Source of the DNA: Setoptus koraiensis
Lineage: Eukaryota > Arthropoda
Direction: 5' to 3'
NCBI GenBank assembly: GCA_048013815.1
Contig: CM106586.1
Span: 11,532,001 to 11,596,000, forward strand
Length of the DNA stretch: 64,000 bases
Made by a program: the position numbers and the translations under genes. The notes under the pieces are model-generated. The model was not told the DNA's origin. It was given only the letters and a program-made list of their open reading frames with translations, and did not search any database. Positions within the stretch are counted from its first letter, which is position 1. The number at the start of each line of letters is the position of its first letter. Below are positions 20,220-30,751 of the stretch, in pieces.

Positions 20220-22406
20220 TCAGCCGGAGATGGTTTTTGTGATCCAATCTCGGTAATATATCAAGTCACTGGATACTGTGGCCCATGCTTTTCTTTTGAT
20301 ATTGACACACTTCTTTGGACCGAACGACACCGTTCCGAATAGATACCAGCGATCATCTTTGGGATCTAAACAAGCCATAGGTCCCCCTGAGTCGCCCTGG
20401 ATTTCGGTGCAGCAGTAGAAGTTTAAATTGATAACAATTTGTTCTCAAAATACAGTATGTAGTTCTCAAATGAAATTCCTTGTAAAACGTAAACAAAAAT
20501 CTCAAACCTACCATACATACTGCTCCCATGACCCTTGTACCTGGTCCACTATAAGGTGTTATGCAAATGTTTCCATGGTCATTCAAACGAACGCTTGCGT
20601 CTTCACCTTTGTTGCAAACATCTGGCTCGGAGACAACTACTCTCAGTTCTTTTAATTGTTTCGAAGTTTTATCATGCTCGGCTGGAATGATTGAAGAATT
20701 TTAAATTGTCTGTAGTTATTAGAGACTCGAAAAGATCATTCAAAATTGTCATCATTTTTATCTATATTCAACTCATTTATAATTTGCTTATGATGATACT
20801 TACTTCTGCCTGGAATTTTATTTTTCATTGATCATATCGAAATTGAATTGGTTTGAAAGATTACATATTCGACATCGAGTACAAAAAAAAAAATAGTATT
20901 TGTTGATTTTGTACGTGCAATCTATTGATTGATACCAATAGTGGTGAAACTATGACTTACCCCAACCGGTTTGGTAGCAAACTTTGTCTTTTGTATGGGA
21001 GTAAGCATCAATATCAGCGTTCGGCAAACATATTGGGTGAATTTCATCAGTGAATGGTACCTTCCGGTCGAGCTTGATTAATGCTAAATCATCACTCAAT
21101 TGTTCGTATGAAAACTTAGGATGCACAACATATTTGGTTGCGTTGTAAACTTTGTCGGGTCCATATTTTTTTGTGAAATCCAGAACACCCAAATAGGAGA
21201 TCACGCCACGCCTGAATGGTCAGACATATCGCACAATTACTATCATTGAGCTCTATAAATGAGATCTCCTATATGTTATGGATGGAGAAAGCTAGTAAAA
21301 CTCACTTGTGAGGCTTCGCCTGAAAGCAATGAGCAGCGGTTATTACCCAGCGGTCATTGAGTAGTGCCCCATTACATAGGAGACTTGAACCTGTTTCTGT
21401 CCTGATTGAAATCTTAGTCTAACATATTACAGGGCGAATAAAAAAGGGACGAAGTTTCCTTTGAGCATATGATCTTTCCAATTTCTTGTTCGTTTTGTGC
21501 CAATGTAACAAGGCGAGGTCAATTTGCCCAAATGTAAGTTATTATATAGAACATTTTTGATCATTCATAGCCTACTAGTGCATCAGAATTTCAACTTGTT
21601 ATTTGATCACACATCGAACGACCGAAATAGGCCAACCATCAGAGAGGTTCGAGATTCGAATTATCATAAAAAGAATTTTCACACCCTACGGAACGCATAC
21701 AATGTAGAAATTTTATGACGCGCAAATTTTTCTGTGCATTTGTATCGCCGTTTCCTAGCTGTTTTACGTGAAGCATGCATGCAAATGAAGTTTCGCAAAT
21801 GATCAAGAATGTCCACTATAATATTTACATCTGGTTAGTTATTTACTCACTGCCCAGGGCCAATAACTAAATAATTAAAGAGAAAATAATAATAGAGAAG
21901 AAAAAATGAAAGACGAGATATTTTAATGACACCAAGTTGTTTGATCAGCATCTTTTTATCCACAGTGGGTCCGTATCGTTTGCTCGAAAGTCTGTTGCTC
22001 GACATGGCAGTGTTTAATTATGGTGATCCATCTATTGAGCGTCACAGTTAGATATTACTTACTGTTTAGAATATAAGCCGAAGACTATTCTAGAATGTTT
22101 GTCTTGAGGATTAGATATCTTCCTGATCCCACAATGTTTATCATTGCTATACATTGAGTTCTTTGGTTTTCCATCGGATTCCACTGTAACATTTTCTTTG
22201 AAGATATTATCTAAATCCCCCAGACTAATTGGTGATCTACTGATATCTTTAAAGATCTTATTTTCCACCTTAGCAATCAAATCGGCCTTGTCTTGGGCCT
22301 CTGTTCTGACAGTAAAGAGGTGAAGCAGTAAGAGGAGCGATCCCAGCAAACATGTCCGAAGATGTGCCCAATTGTGTATCAATTTAATTTTTCCGAAATG
22401 ACGCAT
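20220..22406 (-). CDS. Secreted S1-family serine protease with pro-region, five exons
   Basis: Minus-strand exons 22063-22406, 21306-21401, 20961-21211, 20512-20681 and 20220-20396 join in consistent phases to give 345 residues. The N-terminus has a signal peptide (LLGSLLLLLHLFTV) and a pro-region of about 60 residues ending in CGIRK. Activation is likely before IVFG. The triad is split over exons: H in ITAAHC (exon 2), D in SDDLALIKL (exon 3) and S in GDSGGP (exon 5). The segment between the activation site and the His region is short (QTETGSSLLCNGALL), and the pocket residue six before the Ser is Ala, so specificity is not predictable. An ATG 13 codons upstream (22445) is an alternative start. 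Exon 5 and part of exon 4 are duplicated at 15472-15799. Confidence 0.85.
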
Positions 22407-22445
22407 TTTCACAATTGTTCTGGCAAGAAAACACGCCTCGGACAT

Positions 22446-23828
22446 GATATCCAACTGTCTGCGTATTCTATTGGAGTAATTGATGTATTCAAAATGAAAA
22501 CCATTAATCGATCTGTTGATCCTCGAGTGCCCTTATTTCATAGTAATAGAGCGAGGATTGAAATACAGATAAATATCAGACAGCAACTGAGTGCTGTCTT
22601 TATTAGAACTGCCGAATTAATAGCTCTAACGATCAAAAGTTTATTAATCAAAAACCATGTCATATGATATGCGTCTATGGTAGAAAACGATTTGCAGCGC
22701 ACTTGATTCATTTTTCTACAGACATGGTGGCCATTCGATTCATGAACGGTTGCTTCTGACTAGGGAATGAATTAAAAAAATCGTCCGCGAACTTCAGAAA
22801 TACTCACAATCTATGATCAGGATAACCTTTCGGGAAATCATTGTAGTAGAGACTGCCATTTTTTTGCTGACTGGGATGATTTCTTTTTCTCAACTGAAAC
22901 CGTGGCTTTTACAATTTTCTTGCCTTCGATTCACGACAATGGATAATTTCAATCATTTTAATCGTGATATTATGTGAAAATTCTTAGTAATTGTCCGTAA
23001 AGGCTTTTGTTCATTCGAATGAGAGAAAGATGGCATCGATTGTGACGGTTTGACTGAAACTGCGTGTAGGCACGCTCAATCGGGATAAAACTCTCGCTTC
23101 CAACATTCAACTACCTTCGAAGTCGTATGTATGAATATTTCGATTTTTTATCTGGATCATGGTTTGATTGAATAAGAATTGACTAGACCAATGATTTTTA
23201 TTGGTACAGTCTATTGAAACAGACCAATGAGCGGCAAGTTGAAATATGAAGTGTCCGAACAAAGTCAAGAAAAAATCAAAGTTCAGAATGCAATTGGTTC
23301 TACTAGAGGGTGGTCGAATGGAAAAACAAAAAACTCTAGCGGACTTCATAGGTCTTCTTCGTGTGTCGTGTTAACGAGTATTCCTGCATTTGTAATTGAA
23401 TTGAAACCCAATTTGCCGCCTAATCAATAGGTATCTCCCGTCGGGGTCTATGAAAATTTTGAGCATTGACGTCAGACTAAACTTAGCACATCTCTCTCCA
23501 TGTCTCAAATCCTTAAAAAAAATATCTCTACTATCAATAGTGCACGAAACAACACAATTAAATCTGCTGATATGCTAATGAGCATATTGTAAGTATTTTC
23601 ATTTTCAAACGATCTAGTTCAAACGATTGATATTTAATCCGATGAATCGTTCTCTATAACATACAGTGTCATACATTGAATATGTTCAATTGTCTTATTT
23701 GGTCCTGCTTGTCCAGAATCAGTTCTAATTCCATGGTGGGATTTACGATCATATCAAGCAGAATCTCCCCTAGCTTGTGACTTAAGCAGTACAAAATCTA
23801 ACTGTTGAATGCTGGAGCAATGGTTGCA
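22446..23828. other. Intergenic region, nothing recognised
   Basis: About 1.4 kb of AT-rich sequence lies between the protease and the LITAF-like gene, both on the minus strand. Short open frames on both strands have no domain or splice context. Confidence 0.5.
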
Positions 23829-24175
23829 TCAAATTCGCTTGAATGTTCCGATATAAGCACCACATTGCGGGCAGTAATGATCCACATCCAGGCAAGATTT
23901 TACCAAACACGGAATACAAGCGCAACACGTACCTAGACAGTGGAATCAGATTCGAATAGGTTAGTATTTTGCTGAGAATGATATAAAATGAATTGGAGGA
24001 ATGCATCATCTTTTAGAAACTTACAACAGAACATGAATATCTAACCACCCATTAGAAAGGCGAGACCGCCAGGCCTGAGCTCGATCTCGGTCATAATGTT
24101 TTGCTCACAATTTGGACATGTGTAGAGCATCGGGTGTTTTCCAAGTTGTATTGGAGAGTATCTTGCGGAAGGCAT
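23829..24175 (-). CDS. LITAF-like zinc-ribbon membrane protein, two exons
   Basis: Exons 24049-24175 and 23829-23932 (phase 1) give 76 residues made almost entirely of a LITAF domain. The first Cys pair is in YTCPNCEQ and the second in HYCPQCGAYIG. Between them lies the hydrophobic stretch GLAFLMGTCCACIPCLV, which in this family inserts into the cytosolic face of endosomal or lysosomal membranes while the two CXXC knuckles bind zinc. LITAF/CDIP proteins act in endosomal sorting. The family usually has a Pro-rich N-terminal tail with PPXY motifs; here only a short PSARYSPIQ leader is present. An unseen upstream exon cannot be excluded. The donor is GTGGTT, which is unusual but phase-consistent. 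Confidence 0.85.
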
Positions 24176-24831
24176 CTTGAAATGGACATCTAACTTAAAT
24201 TAGGTGTGTCGTAGGCTTCGGGTTCGGACTTTGTTCTGGATTTCGTTTGTTGTTCAGTATAACGCTTCGCATGGGATTATCACTTATAATTTGATCGGTT
24301 TAGCTGTTTAGTGTGGTATCTACCACAATATCCGCAAAATGGTTTGAGTGAATGGAATAAATTCAAACTCAATGTCTATAAAATTAATGTCACATGAAAT
24401 TAAAAAAATGCGCCCCCTTCCGGCTATAGATTTTTTTCAGCGTGAGGATGTACTTATTTATGTACAATGTGTATGAACTTTGTGCCCCGTTCATGAGCTC
24501 AACAGATATCAGCTTTGCGAGGCTCATGCTACACTAAATAGTACAGTGCACATTATTTTTTATTTGCAATATTACAATGCATGAAATGACACAATCTTGA
24601 CAGCCCTTGGCGATGCTAAACAGAGAGCGAGACTAGTGCACGCAAGTTAGTCAAACGATAACGTCGACTCGAGCCTGCATAGATAAACGTTTTAAGAAGA
24701 AACCTACGCCTCACCTAAATTGGAGGGCGTTGCGATAGCGGTTTCACCGACACTACCAGCCAATGGATACGCAGTCGGCCTAATATGATGAAACACTGAC
24801 AGAGATAATTCGAGACAGATTATTTGATAAC
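24176..24831. other. Intergenic region between divergent genes
   Basis: This holds the upstream regions of the LITAF-like gene (minus) and the small membrane protein (plus). No coding signal was seen. Confidence 0.5.
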
Positions 24832-25230
24832 ATGGACGAGTCTTATATTGATACTGATATTATATTAGTCTTAGCAATTATAATTGCATTAGTTGTTTTT
24901 TGTATAGTGTGTGTAGCGCGAGTAACGTGTTGCACGCCCGATCCGAGTGATAGCACCCACATATTAGTTGGACCAGATCAAGCAGCCATCAAGGGTGCCC
25001 GAATGTCTCCGCGCTCGCCGAAACTCTCTGAAAAAGCATCCAATTCGATTTTGTTAGAAAAAGGAAAGGCAACAAGGGACGAGTCGAAAAGAGTAATCAT
25101 CTTTAACAAAGACAATACCAAGCTAGAGCCAATCGTGCCGAAAGGATTGAAGACACCCCTCGAGGCCCTTGATGGTCCCGGCTCTGTAGAGAGTCTAAAA
25201 TCAGCTAGGTCTTTCAGAACGAGTTCCTAA
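24832..25230 (+). CDS. Small single-pass membrane protein of unknown function
   Basis: A 132-codon intronless frame starts at the ATG at 24832. A short acidic N-terminus (MDESYIDTD) precedes one strong hydrophobic segment at residues 10-30 that ends in CC. A charged, Ser/Lys-rich tail of about 95 residues follows, with several Ser-Pro sites. This is the layout of a type III or reverse signal-anchored protein with a cytosolic tail. No family was recognised. The regular charge distribution and clean start favour a real gene. It converges with the acyltransferase at 25421. Confidence 0.55.
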   Translation: MDESYIDTDIILVLAIIIALVVFCIVCVARVTCCTPDPSDSTHILVGPDQAAIKGARMSPRSPKLSEKASNSILLEKGKATRDESKRVIIFNKDNTKLEPIVPKGLKTPLEALDGPGSVESLKSARSFRTSS

Positions 25231-25420
25231 AATTTGACGATGATAAACCTTCAAGAGACAAACTCTGTTCAATGCTCGAATCGGTTGCAGTCGCTAATTA
25301 AAATTCTCTTTTCGAGTTATTGTCAATGTTATTCTTCATCTATCTGTACATTTACAATTTATTGCTTGTTTCTCCACTGAATAGCTGCACTTCTAGCGGA
25401 TTGTTCCACCAAATTTTGAA

Positions 25421-27867
25421 TCATCTCTCAAATCCTTGCACCAGTTCAACAAATTTATTCTTTGATATTATCTTACCAGCAGGAAGGCGACTTAATTTAA
25501 GCACCCTGTTGACATCTATTCTGGCCCGTTGAGCGGCCAAGTCCTTGGCGTAGGGCAGATTCTCATAAACTGCGCGCGTGAACCAATTCTTCAGATTCTC
25601 TATTACGTAGTCTGATGCGTTCCAGTTTGCGATCGTGGTGTTTTCCGAGGCAATTTCCAGATAATTTAGTTGTGGTTGTTCAAGATACGAAAAGTTAGCA
25701 TGTGGCGAAGAGCAAGAAACGACAAAAAGAGAGTGGCCTGAATCTATGTACTCACCGTAAGAGAAACTTGTGGTGGGAAAACAATTTTTGTCAAGATTTT
25801 CAATTCCCAATAGAAGCCAAATCATCAATTGAAACTGTTCAAATGTGATGCAGATGGATGCCTCATCTTCGGCCGAATTAGAGCTGTTGCCAGACGAATT
25901 GAGCGACGGTGTCGGACTTACGCTGGCTTTTTTCGGACTGCGAACACTCTTGGCAAGAATCTCATCTAAATGATTCATTGTTAAATGCCGCTGATCCTCT
26001 GATTGTTTCAGGTTTTTCTCGTTGTTTGCTAATGACTTAGCAGAGTCGTGCTGCTGATTTTCTCCTATAGATGACTTGTTGGAACCATGCTCGTTGTGCT
26101 GTAACGATGATTCTGGCCCCTGTAGCTGCTGGGCATACTGATTGACCTCAATCATATTGGGTTGTTGTTGCTGTTTCGGATGATCGTTCTGAATGTGAGT
26201 GTTGGAATTGGCGTCGGTGACGGCGGCGGAGATGGGACTGGCGGATTCGGTAGATGCAGCACTGTTGGACGGTGGCTGAGTTGATTGGTATTGCGACAAT
26301 CTGTTCATTAGAGCCATCAATGTCATGCAGGTGAGTATTCGCTTGGCTATATTAGATTCGCGTACATCACATAGGACCATCACTATCAATAGATTTAATG
26401 CATTGATTGTATAGACATTGTCGCACCTGAGTGACTTAATTAGATAGTCCATCACTGATGTCGCTACTATTTTGCTGGCGTACATGGTATTAATATTGAG
26501 CAATCGGACAAATTCAAGTCGACTACTAACCTCTGTCAACATTTCGTATTCGTCTAAATCGTATAAATGTGTCAGAAAATCTTGCATTATCTGCCCCATG
26601 GCATCAGGCACTGTGGGTGTTTTAGGATTGTCCGTGTAGCTAGTGAAATCATCCTCATCTAAAGTGCTCAATTCATCTGACAATATTTGAGCCTCTTGCA
26701 ATAGTAACAGTTCCCTCGGTGGTGATCCTTCTCTCATTTTGAGTCCCATTTCAATGTGCAAAGCATAGCCCAAGCGAAGGAATCTCAGACAAGCCAGACT
26801 ACGAGGCAAACGCAATTCTGTCGCTAGTTCCATTAACTTGGCGTCGTCAAACGAATACCTGGACATGGGTAGGGCCAGTTCACGGCTGAATCTTTGTGCA
26901 ACACGCCGGGCAAATATCTGACAATTCTTACGTTCGTTCCGTTTGGGTTTGTGGGCAGGCAAAATGGTGACTTTTAAATCTGTACGCCAAACACAAAATG
27001 TCAACACAATCAATTGCCACGCTCTGAAACCGCCCACCCATGTCCAGGTAACATTATCTATGTATTTATCATTTAATTTATATTCTACTTTTATTGGTTG
27101 CACCGTTTGGCCTGGAATGAAGGCGCCCGTCTTAAATTCAACCAAATGTTTGCCATTTGTACAGGTGCCTTCGGGATAAATGAGAACTTTTTGATATTTT
27201 GATCGCTCTCGAATTAATAAGCGCGATTCGGATCGCGATTTTGCATCGTCGCGTTTCACTAAAATTGGATCGCACATCATCAACAGGCAGCCCAAAATTG
27301 GTAGCCTACTATTCTCGTATCTAGAGGCCACAGTAACATTTCCGTAGAGTTGCGACGCAACTAAATAGGGAACGGCGTCCCACACAGATCTGTGAGGTGC
27401 GGCCACCAGCAATTGGGCCGTCTTTTCCACTTTCGAAGCTAGATTATAATCAAATGTATATCAAGATATAAGCAGATAATCGTAAGCAATAGTTAAGACA
27501 CTGACTCCTATTGAAATTGATGTCCTTAACGAACGGGTTTATCCTCATCTCAGATAAAGATATATCGGGCATTATCCTGCTCATATCTCTGACGTACTCG
27601 TACGAATCGCATGTGTCCGGACCAATGTGGTCCTCTTCGTCTGTAGCACCCATGAGGCTTTTGTTCTTTCTGGAATCCTCTGTTAGACCTGGTTGGAGTC
27701 CCGGTTCATAACGGGTATTTGAAAATACCTGTTATTGGGCGTCATCAGGAATGAGGTTTACCTTGTAAAGACGAATCTGTTTCGACCCGTGAACCAACGG
27801 AGCGGATCAGGTTCGGTTCTTGTTCAGATTCTTCATCCAGGTAAGAATACTCGCTTCGGATTCCCGG
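25421..27867 (-). CDS. Lysophospholipid acyltransferase, LPCAT-type, apparently without its membrane hairpin
   Basis: Exons 27762-27867 (5' end unresolved), 27506-27679 and 25421-27438 join in consistent phases to about 766 residues. LPCAT enzymes re-acylate lysophospholipids at the ER or lipid droplets. The acyltransferase motifs are clear: HRSVWD (HX4D), PILVKRDD, YPEGTCTNG (motif III) and FIPGQTVQPI (motif IV), followed by the family's TWTW and LALPMSRYSFDD/LRLP blocks. The N-terminal INPFVKDINF also matches LPCAT. In the family about 80 residues with a transmembrane hairpin separate that motif from AAPH; here only about a dozen residues do, and the intron between the exons is just 67 bases. 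The C-terminal half is Gln/Ser-rich and has no EF-hand I can recognise. The true start codon was not found. Confidence 0.8.
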
Positions 27868-28340
27868 CTACCGCTCTAGTCTAGACCATGGTTTAAATAA
27901 ATGTCGGTCGGTTTTCATTGCTAATAAAAACCATTTAATCCAGAAATTCTAGTCAGCCTAATTCAATAAAGCCAAGAAGAAATAAAATCATTCGAACCAA
28001 AAAGTAGAATTTTCTTCATGGTCTACAATGTGAACTCTGCATGGAAGCCAAAATCGATTCAACACAAGGAGATCCGATTACAACAGTACTGTTGATCGTT
28101 GTAATTCAACTCAACGGCCGACGATGACAAATCAAGCATGACCCGCGTGACTCGTCATTGCGGCACTGCCGGTATTCAGAATGAGAAATACAAAGAAAAA
28201 GTATAAGTAGCGAAAACAATATAAGATAACATGAAAGTAAACAGCATCTATTAATCAAGCTGATCATATGAGCAAACTTTTCCACCTTGTATTTTGTCGT
28301 GATTGGCTATTTTTATTGTCATCGATTCATATGGTCTGAC
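27868..28340. other. Region between divergent acyltransferase and kinase genes
   Basis: This must contain the missing first exon or exons of the acyltransferase and the promoter of the kinase. A possible first exon with an ATG near 28136 on the minus strand (MLDLSSSAVELNYND) has no phase-compatible donor, so it was not called. Confidence 0.35.
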
Positions 28341-29651
28341 ATGGTTACTAAAGGGACAGTCAAACGGGCGCCCAGCTCAGCTGGGAGACAATCGTCTAGG
28401 GGAAAGACACAACAGCCTGGAAAAAATGTCGCTCGACTAATTGCCACAGTAAATAAGGCTCCAACGAAGACGCCTGCCATGAAGAGTAACCCAATCATAT
28501 CGACATTACATACAAGCAAATTAACGAGAGATGGCCGACGAACGCCGGAACAATACAGAAAGAACGTATTGGCTGTGTCATCGCCGTCACAAATATCATT
28601 GAAATCACTCACTGAACACTACAAAATACCTCATTCAAAATTTGAGACAGCAGATGATGTTTTCACTTATAGGGGCTACAAGAAATTAGCCAAAATAGAC
28701 GAAGGGGCGTTTGGAGTGGTGAGTAAGGCATTGAGAACGGGCGATAATCTGATTGTGGCTGTGAAAGAGATTGATCTAAGTAAGAAGAAAGTAAAAAGAA
28801 TTATAGAGATGCGTCGCGAATTGTTTGTGTTGCAAAAAGTGAATCACGCTAACGTGGTGAAATTAATTGAACATTTCGTAGTGGATCAGACACTAGTGAT
28901 TATAATGGAATTTTGTGCAGGCAGCAATTTAACCAGTTACTTGAAGGACAATCCTATCGATGAGCAAGAGACGAAGGGTTTATTCAGACAGATGGCATTG
29001 TCGATAAAGATTTTGCACAGAAGAGGCATTTCGCATAGGGATGTCAAATTGAACAATTTTCTACTAGACGCTTCAAAAAAACATTTGAAAGTGGGAGATT
29101 TTGGTTTATCGGTTGTGAGCTACAGAAAATCGGTCGGCATTCTGACGGCCAAGACCTACTGCGGCACTGAGCCCTACATGGCACCGGAGATAATGAAAAG
29201 AAACTCGCTCGGAGTCCGTTGTTACAATCCTATCTATACAGATATATGGTCGCTAGGCATTTGTCTGTATGCAATGCTCTCTAGAACGTTTCCGTTCAAG
29301 GTAAAGGCAAGCCAAGAAGAAATGATTAGGGCGCAGACCACGCGGAAATGGAGATTTCCCCGTAGCATCAGAAATAACTTGAGTGAAGAACTCAAGGATC
29401 TTGTATGGCACATGCTAGACCCAGAACCTGAGCGAAGGATATCCATCAATGGCGTTGTGTCGCATCCCTGGCTTATTGGTGGAAAATTCGTTGAATTTTC
29501 ATACGACGAGGAACCGCCAACTCATTTCGCCGATTCGCAACAGCAGACGTGGTCGTCGGTATCAGGCTCGCCAACATTTGGGTCTCCAAAATTACCGGCC
29601 TCAGCAAAAAAAATCCAATCATCTAAGCAAAAAAACACCGGTTTTGTGTAG
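28341..29651 (+). CDS. Testis-specific-kinase-like (TSSK) serine/threonine kinase, intronless
   Basis: The ATG at 28341 begins a 436-residue intronless protein. A basic Ser/Thr-rich N-terminus of about 105 residues precedes one kinase domain (residues 110 to about 390). Seen are the ATP lysine K142 (VAVKEIDL), the catalytic loop SHRDVKLNNFLL, DFGLS, an activation loop ending TYCGTEPYMAPEI, and the DIWSLGICLYAML helix. The glycine loop reads DEGAFG, with the first Gly of GXGXXG replaced. The TYCG and YDP/YNP-like substrate region and the intronless state suggest the TSSK branch of CAMK kinases, which act in spermatid development. The branch assignment is inference; catalytic activity looks intact. 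The tail is Ser/Gln/Lys-rich. Confidence 0.85.
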   Translation: MVTKGTVKRAPSSAGRQSSRGKTQQPGKNVARLIATVNKAPTKTPAMKSNPIISTLHTSKLTRDGRRTPEQYRKNVLAVSSPSQISLKSLTEHYKIPHSKFETADDVFTYRGYKKLAKIDEGAFGVVSKALRTGDNLIVAVKEIDLSKKKVKRIIEMRRELFVLQKVNHANVVKLIEHFVVDQTLVIIMEFCAGSNLTSYLKDNPIDEQETKGLFRQMALSIKILHRRGISHRDVKLNNFLLDASKKHLKVGDFGLSVVSYRKSVGILTAKTYCGTEPYMAPEIMKRNSLGVRCYNPIYTDIWSLGICLYAMLSRTFPFKVKASQEEMIRAQTTRKWRFPRSIRNNLSEELKDLVWHMLDPEPERRISINGVVSHPWLIGGKFVEFSYDEEPPTHFADSQQQTWSSVSGSPTFGSPKLPASAKKIQSSKQKNTGFV

Positions 29652-29744
29652 CATCGTGCTGAACAGAGATCGTTGAATCTTTCTATCGACTTGCCAATAT
29701 TCGCTCAACCGAGTGTTCGTGTTTAGCATACACTCGGTAGCGCT

Positions 29745-30103
29745 TTAAATCACAGTCCACTGTAGCCGCAAGCAAATAGCATATGTAGACTTCCGCAAGT
29801 TTCTATACTTGCTATCTGCGAACAAGGGATACATTGAAGATTCATAACAAAACTCACCATCGTGTAATCCAACGGATAATAATTCTATATAACTTACAAC
29901 TTTGTGCATCAAGTGCCAGATCAAGATCTCGTTTGTGAAAAAGTTTGCGAAACCCGCGAATGAATTCTGAAACCGATATAAAACGCTGAAGTAATTCGAA
30001 AACATCTGAGAACCTATATGCTTTGCGCGAGAAGCCCACGACCAACAAAGGTACGGTTGGAATACCGTAATATTGAACGAAAGCATTGTCGATCAAATCT
30101 AGT
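29745..30103 (-). CDS. Two unidentified exons of a minus-strand gene or gene remnant
   Basis: Exon 29898-30103 is open, with a good acceptor (ATATTTCAG) and donor (GTAAGTTA). It encodes protein-like sequence (NAFVQYYGIPTVPLLVVGF, EFIRGFRKLFHKRD). A second acceptor (TTGTTCGCAG) opens exon 29745-29815 in matching phase and ends with TAA. Together they give about 92 residues. No start exon was found: upstream come about 170 bases and then a MITE. I do not recognise the family. It could be the 3' end of a short gene or a truncated remnant. Confidence 0.35.
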
Positions 30104-30280
30104 CTGAAATATTGTCAGTCCAAACCCATTTTAATCACTGCAGGTCCATTTTCCATTATACAAGACAGTGGTTTGAATCAAAGGTAGAAAAAACGATCAT
30201 CTCTAGCGAGTGCAAGTGTAAAAGCCATGAGATGAAACCAGAAAATGATGGATGAGATAGAGTAACAGGTTCGTCTAAAT

Positions 30281-30391
30281 TAGTGTGCTGGAAAAAATGT
30301 TTTTTACCTATATGTAATAAAGTAATGTAGTAAAGTTTTTGCCCACTTTTTGCCATTCTGGCAAAAAGTTTGAGTTTTTTCCAGCACAGTA
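30281..30391. mobile_element. MITE with terminal inverted repeats and 8-bp target duplication
   Basis: The 111-bp element has 17-bp terminal inverted repeats: TAGTGTGCTGGAAAAAA at the left, and TACTGTGCTGGAAAAAA as the complement of the right end, one mismatch. It is flanked exactly by the 8-bp direct repeat GTCTAAAT (30273-30280 and 30392-30399). An 8-bp duplication is typical of hAT-type (also P-type) transposition. It has no coding capacity, so it is non-autonomous. Nearly identical ends and a perfect duplication imply a fairly recent insertion. Confidence 0.85.
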
Positions 30392-30751
30392 GTCTAAATG
30401 AATGCATGTAGTGACTAATAAAAAATCACATAGCGTCGCTAAAAGTTGAGTTATTGAGTTTTCGGAGGCACAAGAAAGGATTTGTATTTATCAATTCTTT
30501 TTTACTGAGAGTAGAATGATTATAACGGAGAATTTTCGATCGATGGTCGGCTATTTGTTTTGGCTAGCGGGATGGGCTAGAATAATAACTTCGCTCTATC
30601 TTTCTCTGTATCTATATATATATCTCGCTCCCTCTCCCTCTATCCGACAAAACGTAATATGATACAGGATGTAAATGATGTTATGATGACAATAACATCA
30701 ACAGCATCCATAAACGTTAGCCAAAACATGAAGCTAAATCGCCATAGCATT

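Larger units (their letters stand above)
18161..20547. repeat. Segmental duplication, copy B (parental copy)
   Basis: This is the counterpart of 13358-15799. It contains protease copy B, the hairpin at 19832-19867 and the 3' end of the intact minus-strand protease, which runs on past the right border at 20547. That continuity marks it as the parental copy (inference). Confidence 0.93.
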
